From an uncultured Parabacteroides sp. (lineage in GTDB: Bacteria > Bacteroidota > Bacteroidia > Bacteroidales > Tannerellaceae), in assembly GCA_949298575.1 (NCBI GenBank), contig CASFXH010000034.1, forward strand, positions 1 through 35,432: 35,432 bases of DNA. The letters are read 5' to 3'. This document shows positions 32,471 through 35,432 of this stretch, piece by piece; the first letter of the stretch is position 1; every line of letters begins with the position of its first letter. The position numbers were made by a program, and so were the translations under genes. The notes under the pieces are model-generated. The model did no database searches and was not told the DNA's origin. It saw only the letters and a list, made by a program, of their open reading frames with translations.

Positions 32471-32495
32471 GCTTGCGGCATGAAAGACGCTCGGA

Positions 32496-32830
32496 TTATC
32501 CCAGCATCACTTGACCCTGAAACACTTCACGTTCCTTTTTGGGGAGTGAGGCGAGGACAAGGCGATACGACTCGCAGACTAATTCACGAATCATCGCGTC
32601 GGGAACGTCTTGGTTGAAATACACATCGTTCCAATGGCGTTTGTTCATGTGCCATGCCGGACGGATGCCATTGTAACGCGCCCCTCGATGTTCACGTAGC
32701 AGAACCATTTGCTGCCGATGTAAAAGCAAAGCACGTCGCGGCTGTAAGGGTCTTTTACCGTCGTAAATGGCATCTTCTCCGTCGCACGGGGCAGGGAGAG
32801 ACAATAGTTTCTGAAATCTTCAACATTCAT
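32496..32830 (-). pseudogene. MmcQ/YjbR family gene broken by an internal deletion
   Basis: The first part from ATG 32830 reads MNVEDFRNYCLSLPRATEKM, then KDPYSRDVLCFYIGSKWFCYVNIE, a typical start of the MmcQ/YjbR DNA-binding-fold family (this stretch is quoted only to show it is family-like). After about 32690 this frame stops quickly. The family's C-terminal part, YNGIRPAWHMNKRHWNDV through LVLASLPKKER, continues in a different frame to the stop at 32496. Between the NIE and YNGIRPAW blocks, about 20-25 residues normally present are missing. An out-of-frame deletion near 32675-32690 therefore explains the break. The product is not functional unless the sequence contains an error. It lies 59 bp downstream of the Nim-like gene in the same direction. 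Confidence 0.8.
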
Positions 32831-32889
32831 GTCTATCGGATATTATCTGATGGGAAGATAGGGTAAAACGGGGAATGAGAAAAGAGCCT

Positions 32890-33369
32890 TCACCCTCGAA
32901 CTAACTCGATGGACTCCTTGCCTGTCAAATGCTCCACCGTGATTTCCACCATCAACAAATGATTGAAACCTTTGGCTATTTCCGCCTCCATACCCGCCTC
33001 GCCATGCGAATACTTGTCTGCCAATAAGCGCAAAGCGGATAGTTTTTCATCCTCGTCCTCTAAAACGCGGGCTTTGCCAAAGGCGATCACGCTCCGGAAG
33101 TAAGTGGTAAACTCGGCGGGTTTGATTTCATCCCGCTCTACCACGCAGAACGAGACCTTGTCGTTCTGCAGGATGGCATCCACTTTATGACCTTCCGTGG
33201 CACTGTGAAAGTATATCTTGCCATCAGCATACACATAGCTAACAGGGACGGCATACGGATAACCGTCATCTCCATGAAGAGCCAACGTCCCATTCGTCAT
33301 CTTTTCGAGGATGGCGACGCTTTCCTTGGTTGGCAACAATTGTCGCTTACGGCGCATTTCCCTAAACAT
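32890..33369 (-). CDS. Pyridoxamine 5'-phosphate oxidase-fold flavoprotein, Nim-like
   Basis: 159 residues with a split-barrel FMN-binding fold. The family includes NimA-type 5-nitroimidazole reductases, which turn metronidazole-like drugs into inactive amines, as well as many housekeeping relatives. The N-terminus MFREMRRKRQLLPTKE, GDDGYPYAVPVSYVY (about 34), YFHSATEGHKVDA (about 53, with the cofactor-region His) and AEFTTYFRSVIAFGKARVLE (about 84) are characteristic. It is cytosolic with no signal peptide. It is 12 bp downstream of the SMR transporter gene and shares its promoter. I call it Nim-like by fold and motif only; drug resistance is not shown by sequence. Confidence 0.88.
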   Translation of the reverse strand: MFREMRRKRQLLPTKESVAILEKMTNGTLALHGDDGYPYAVPVSYVYADGKIYFHSATEGHKVDAILQNDKVSFCVVERDEIKPAEFTTYFRSVIAFGKARVLEDEDEKLSALRLLADKYSHGEAGMEAEIAKGFNHLLMVEITVEHLTGKESIELVRG

Positions 33370-33381
33370 ATCGCTTTATCT

Positions 33382-33702
33382 TTAAACCATTTTCAAGCCC
33401 ACAATCGAGGCTATCAATGTGGAGATGAAGAACAAACGGAGGAATGATGCGGGCTCGTGGAAAAACACGATGCCCAACACGACCGTGCCCACCGCACCAA
33501 TGCCCGTCCACACGGGATAGGCCGTGCCGATGGGCAACGTCTGCACCGCCTTGGCAAGCAGCACCATGCTCAGCGTGAGGCTGGCGAGGAATCCGGCTCC
33601 CCAAAGGTACCATTCGATTCCCGACACTTCTTTCATCTTCCCTAAACAAAAAGCGAAGCCGGACTCAAAGAATCCGGCAACAATCAGAATAATCCAGTTC
33701 AT
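33382..33702 (-). CDS. Small multidrug resistance (SMR) family transporter, SugE/Gdx-like
   Basis: 106 residues with four transmembrane helices, the standard SMR size. It works as a dual-topology dimer exchanging protons for small cations. The essential membrane Glu is in IVAGFFESGFAFCLGKM (about 13). TM3 has the signature LPIGTAYPVWTGIGAVGTV (about 61-79), and TM4 ends STLIASIVGLKMV. The features fit the SugE/Gdx branch, whose studied members export guanidinium or quaternary ammonium compounds. The usual GTAYAVW is GTAYPVW here, a notable Pro replacement in TM3. It is the first gene of the unit, with an exact -7 box and a perfect 8-bp inverted repeat upstream. No guanidine riboswitch is apparent. 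Confidence 0.92.
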   Translation of the reverse strand: MNWIILIVAGFFESGFAFCLGKMKEVSGIEWYLWGAGFLASLTLSMVLLAKAVQTLPIGTAYPVWTGIGAVGTVVLGIVFFHEPASFLRLFFISTLIASIVGLKMV

Positions 33703-33742
33703 ACGGCTTTCTTATTTCTTTCTATTATGTAAAATGCGTATG

Positions 33743-33750
33743 CAAATTTA
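33743..33750 (-). promoter_or_regulatory. -7 box (TAAATTTG) for the SMR/Nim-like unit
   Basis: An exact TAnnTTTG match on the minus strand, 41 bp from the SMR start. The -33 region is overlapped by the adjacent inverted repeat. Confidence 0.6.
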
Positions 33751-33751
33751 G

Positions 33752-33771
33752 ATATAAATGGCAATTTATAT
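33752..33771. promoter_or_regulatory. Operator-like perfect inverted repeat
   Basis: ATATAAAT-GGCA-ATTTATAT: 8-bp arms, perfectly complementary, 4-bp spacer, one base from the -7 box. The position between -7 and -33 is that of a repressor site. No regulator gene is adjacent. Confidence 0.6.
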
Positions 33772-33849
33772 GCCAGTGAGATAAGAAAAAATCAAGGCCA
33801 CCCCTATCTTTATGGCGTGGGAGGTCTCGGTGAGCGAGCCTCAAAACTA

Positions 33850-34183
33850 ATGTTCAACGGGCTTGATGTCCCAAAATGTAAAAAGCCTATGCGGATAGTA
33901 TGTGGTCTTGACATGCACAAAGATAGTGTATTTGTCTGTATTATGAATGAGAACCGCGACAAATTTGAAGCCAAATACGGGGGTTTTAACCTCGGAGTTG
34001 GAAGAGTTGCGGCAATTGCTCCTTGACCATGGGGTACAAGAAGTGACGATGGAGAGTACCAGCATCTACTGGCATCCCGTCTGGCGTGTCCTGGAAGGAA
34101 TAGGCGGCTTGAAACTGGTGAACCCCTACTTCATCAGGCAGCTTCCCGGCAGGAAAAGCGACATGCGTGACGCCGCCTGGATA
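33850..34183 (+). pseudogene. IS110-family transposase remnant, frameshifted and truncated
   Basis: The N-terminal RuvC-like DEDD domain of an IS110 transposase, which moves circular intermediates using a bridge RNA. Frame one reads MRIVCGLDMHKDSVFVCIMN (first catalytic Asp) and breaks at a run of five G at 33979-33983. One G fewer restores GVLTSELEELRQLLLDHG, then VTMESTSIYWHPVWRVLEG (catalytic Glu) and GRKSDMRDAAWI (third acidic residue). Homology ends at 34183. The rest of the DEDD domain and the C-terminal transposase-20 domain with its Ser are missing. The copy is inactive. It lies between the SMR promoter and the converging amidohydrolase gene, marking a past insertion or deletion edge. 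Confidence 0.85.
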
Positions 34184-34224
34184 GGGAATAAGGAGCCGTA
34201 CAAAAATCTCCCTCATTCTTCTCT

Positions 34225-35229
34225 TTACTTAAATAATCCCTCCGCATTCTTCCACAGTATATCCTCGCTGTAAGGAGCCATTTCCTCATCTGATGTCAGT
34301 GCCTGCTGCAACCTTTGCAGGTTGGCTTTCAGCACAGCATCGGGTAAGTAGGGGTAATCCGAACCGTAAAGAATATGGTCAGGCGTGGTGATGGTGAGCA
34401 GCGAGTGTAAGACTTCGGGGGTGGGACTGCCTGCCAAGTCGAAGTAGAGGTGCGAGAGGTTGCCTTCCCAATCTATCGGCTGCATATAGCCCTGTGCGAC
34501 CATTGCCGGGAGAATGGACTTCATTCTCGGCAACGCCAACGGCAGGAACGAGCCGCAATGAGGCACGACCACTTTCAGGTTCGGGTAACGCACGAGCACA
34601 TTCCTTGCCAACATATTCACCACGGCGCGGGTGGTCTCCGCCGGATATTCGTACATCGCCAGCGGTGTGGTGGCAATGATTTTCTCCGGGTAAGGCGTGG
34701 GGCGGTGCGGGTGGATGATGATGACGGCGTGACGCTCGTTCAAGACCTCCATCAGGGGATCCAACGCCTCATCGCCCAAGTATTGCCCCCGGCTGTTGGT
34801 CGCCAGCTTCACGCCGTCCGCTCCCAACGTATCGAGCGCATAGACGGCTTCACGGATGGCGGCGTCCACATCGGGCAGTGGCAGGGCGGCGCAGAACTTG
34901 AACCTGTCGGGATAGTCCTGTTTCACCCTTGCTGAAACCTCGTTCACCCGGCGGATGCACTCGGTGCTTTTCTCCGTATCGCCGTAATACGGTTGAGGGG
35001 CAGGCATCGTCAGCACGGCGGTACGGATGCCCGCGCTGTCCATAAAGGCGATGTGCCGCTCCGCATCCCATGTTGGCAACGGGAAAGTCTCTTCCAGTTC
35101 CGCCCCGTGCGCTTTCAGCACTTCCATGTATGCGGGGATGATGATGTGGGTGTGGACATCGACCGTCTGCCCACAAAGAGGTACGGAACCAAGAGACATT
35201 CCCGCAAACAACAAAGTGAGCAATCTCAT
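34225..35229 (-). CDS. Exported amidohydrolase-family (ACMSD-like) metal-dependent hydrolase/decarboxylase
   Basis: 334 residues. Family members hydrolyse or decarboxylate small aromatic or cyclic compounds on a TIM barrel with a bound metal. A signal peptide covers residues 1-20 (MRLLTLLFAGMSLGSVPLCG), so the enzyme acts outside the cytoplasm, which is unusual for the ACMSD-type branch. Metal motifs are VDVHTHIIIP (about 23-32), IIIHPHRPTP (about 173), VVVPHCGSFLP (about 224) and ILYGSDYPYLP (about 286). Its ATG overlaps the stop of the upstream cupin gene (ATGA), so the two are coupled and probably act on the same compound. The substrate is unknown. Confidence 0.87.
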   Translation of the reverse strand: MRLLTLLFAGMSLGSVPLCGQTVDVHTHIIIPAYMEVLKAHGAELEETFPLPTWDAERHIAFMDSAGIRTAVLTMPAPQPYYGDTEKSTECIRRVNEVSARVKQDYPDRFKFCAALPLPDVDAAIREAVYALDTLGADGVKLATNSRGQYLGDEALDPLMEVLNERHAVIIIHPHRPTPYPEKIIATTPLAMYEYPAETTRAVVNMLARNVLVRYPNLKVVVPHCGSFLPLALPRMKSILPAMVAQGYMQPIDWEGNLSHLYFDLAGSPTPEVLHSLLTITTPDHILYGSDYPYLPDAVLKANLQRLQQALTSDEEMAPYSEDILWKNAEGLFK

Positions 35230-35432
35230 TTCCCCAACCGGTTATATTCTTCATCGGTCACAGGCTCCAGCCATTCGTTGGACGTGTTTTCTCCGGGCAC
35301 CTCAAAGGCGAGATGCGCAAACCAACTGTCCGCCGCCGCTCCGTGCCAGTGCTTCACATTCGCCGGGATGTGGATGACATCGCCCGGAAGCATCTGCACG
35401 GCAGGCTTGCCTTCCTCCTGATACCAGCCCTT
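35226..35432 (-). CDS. Cupin-domain protein, 3' end only
   Basis: 68 codons of the C-terminal part; the gene runs off the window edge. The reading GWYQEEGKPAVQMLPGDVIH, then IPANVKHWHGAAADSWFAHL shows the second half of a cupin barrel: PGDVIHIP and the HWH metal-binding pair in motif 2. It ends NRLGK with a stop overlapping the amidohydrolase start. Similar single-domain cupins in Bacteroidota often sit with carboxymuconolactone-decarboxylase-like proteins and oxidoreductases of small-molecule metabolism. The enzyme or sensor role cannot be decided from this fragment. Confidence 0.85.
   Translation of the reverse strand, partial: KGWYQEEGKPAVQMLPGDVIHIPANVKHWHGAAADSWFAHLAFEVPGENTSNEWLEPVTDEEYNRLGK

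Larger units (their letters stand above)
32169..32495. other. Gene-poor stretch after the patatin gene
   Basis: 327 bp between the patatin-like gene and the broken MmcQ gene. The only structures are the dyad at 32304-32403 and the 22-bp repeat pair at 32427-32470, listed separately. No open frame looks like a gene. The make-up differs from the flanking operon, which suggests the edge of an inserted or remodelled segment. Confidence 0.6.

Noticed and set aside
33703-33800. Guanidine riboswitch ahead of the SugE-like gene
   Set aside because: The leader is only about 35-40 nt from the -7 box to the start and AT-rich, too short for the known guanidine aptamers I can recognise.
1-35432. tRNA or rRNA genes
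   Set aside because: I scanned the gaps between genes and saw no cloverleaf-like sequence with the conserved T-loop or rRNA-like blocks.

Overview
The window looks like chromosomal DNA of a Bacteroidales bacterium (phylum Bacteroidota). Several features support this: a type VI secretion spike cassette ending in a DUF4280 (PAAR-like) gene, a protein with a C-terminal type IX secretion (type B, gliding-motility-associated) sorting domain, a Bvu_2165-type HU-like protein, the short-chain threonine dehydrogenase paired with kbl, and several -7 boxes of the form TAnnTTTG in front of genes. The DNA is GC-rich for the order. A Porphyromonadaceae/Tannerellaceae relative is plausible, but the genus is not determinable from the sequence alone.

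Layout. 1-5051: three plus-strand genes for a T6SS-like spike (VgrG truncated by the window edge, a 593-residue coiled-coil/beta-repeat protein, and a DUF4280 tip protein), followed by a 22-bp palindromic tandem array. 5322-6198: two paralogous small exported proteins on the minus strand. 6441-10253: an overlapping minus-strand operon of HU-like protein, Uup-type ABC-F ATPase and MFS transporter; its promoter abuts a striking array of six AT-rich palindromes spaced exactly 22 bp. 10478-12163: AspT/YidE-type transporter. 12317-17362: minus-strand operon of ABC-F ATPase, cyclophilin, MATE exporter and DinB. 17548-19873: divergent threonine dehydrogenase and kbl genes, which together convert threonine to glycine and acetyl-CoA. 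19955-21498: DedA protein translationally coupled to a PHP phosphatase.

21456-22254 is a scar region. It holds the C-terminal remnant of a HigB-type toxin joined to the end of the PHP gene, an intact HigA-type antitoxin, and a 266-bp repeat element with terminal inverted repeats. 22258-25546: minus-strand group of a T9SS-sorted surface protein, an MltD-like lytic transglycosylase lipoprotein and an exported CbiK-like chelatase. 25680-32168: plus-strand operon of glnS, a TPR protein, a DUF368 membrane protein and a patatin/beta-barrel protein.

32169-35432 reads as an accessory or remodelled segment. It contains a 327-bp stretch without genes but with a dyad and a repeat pair, a broken MmcQ/YjbR gene, a Nim-like flavoprotein and SMR transporter behind an operator-like dyad, a frameshifted and truncated IS110 transposase, an exported amidohydrolase and the 3' end of a cupin gene. 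The most unusual items are the spike cassette with its undescribed middle protein, the regularly phased palindrome arrays, and the toxin remnant with its neighbouring MITE-like element.
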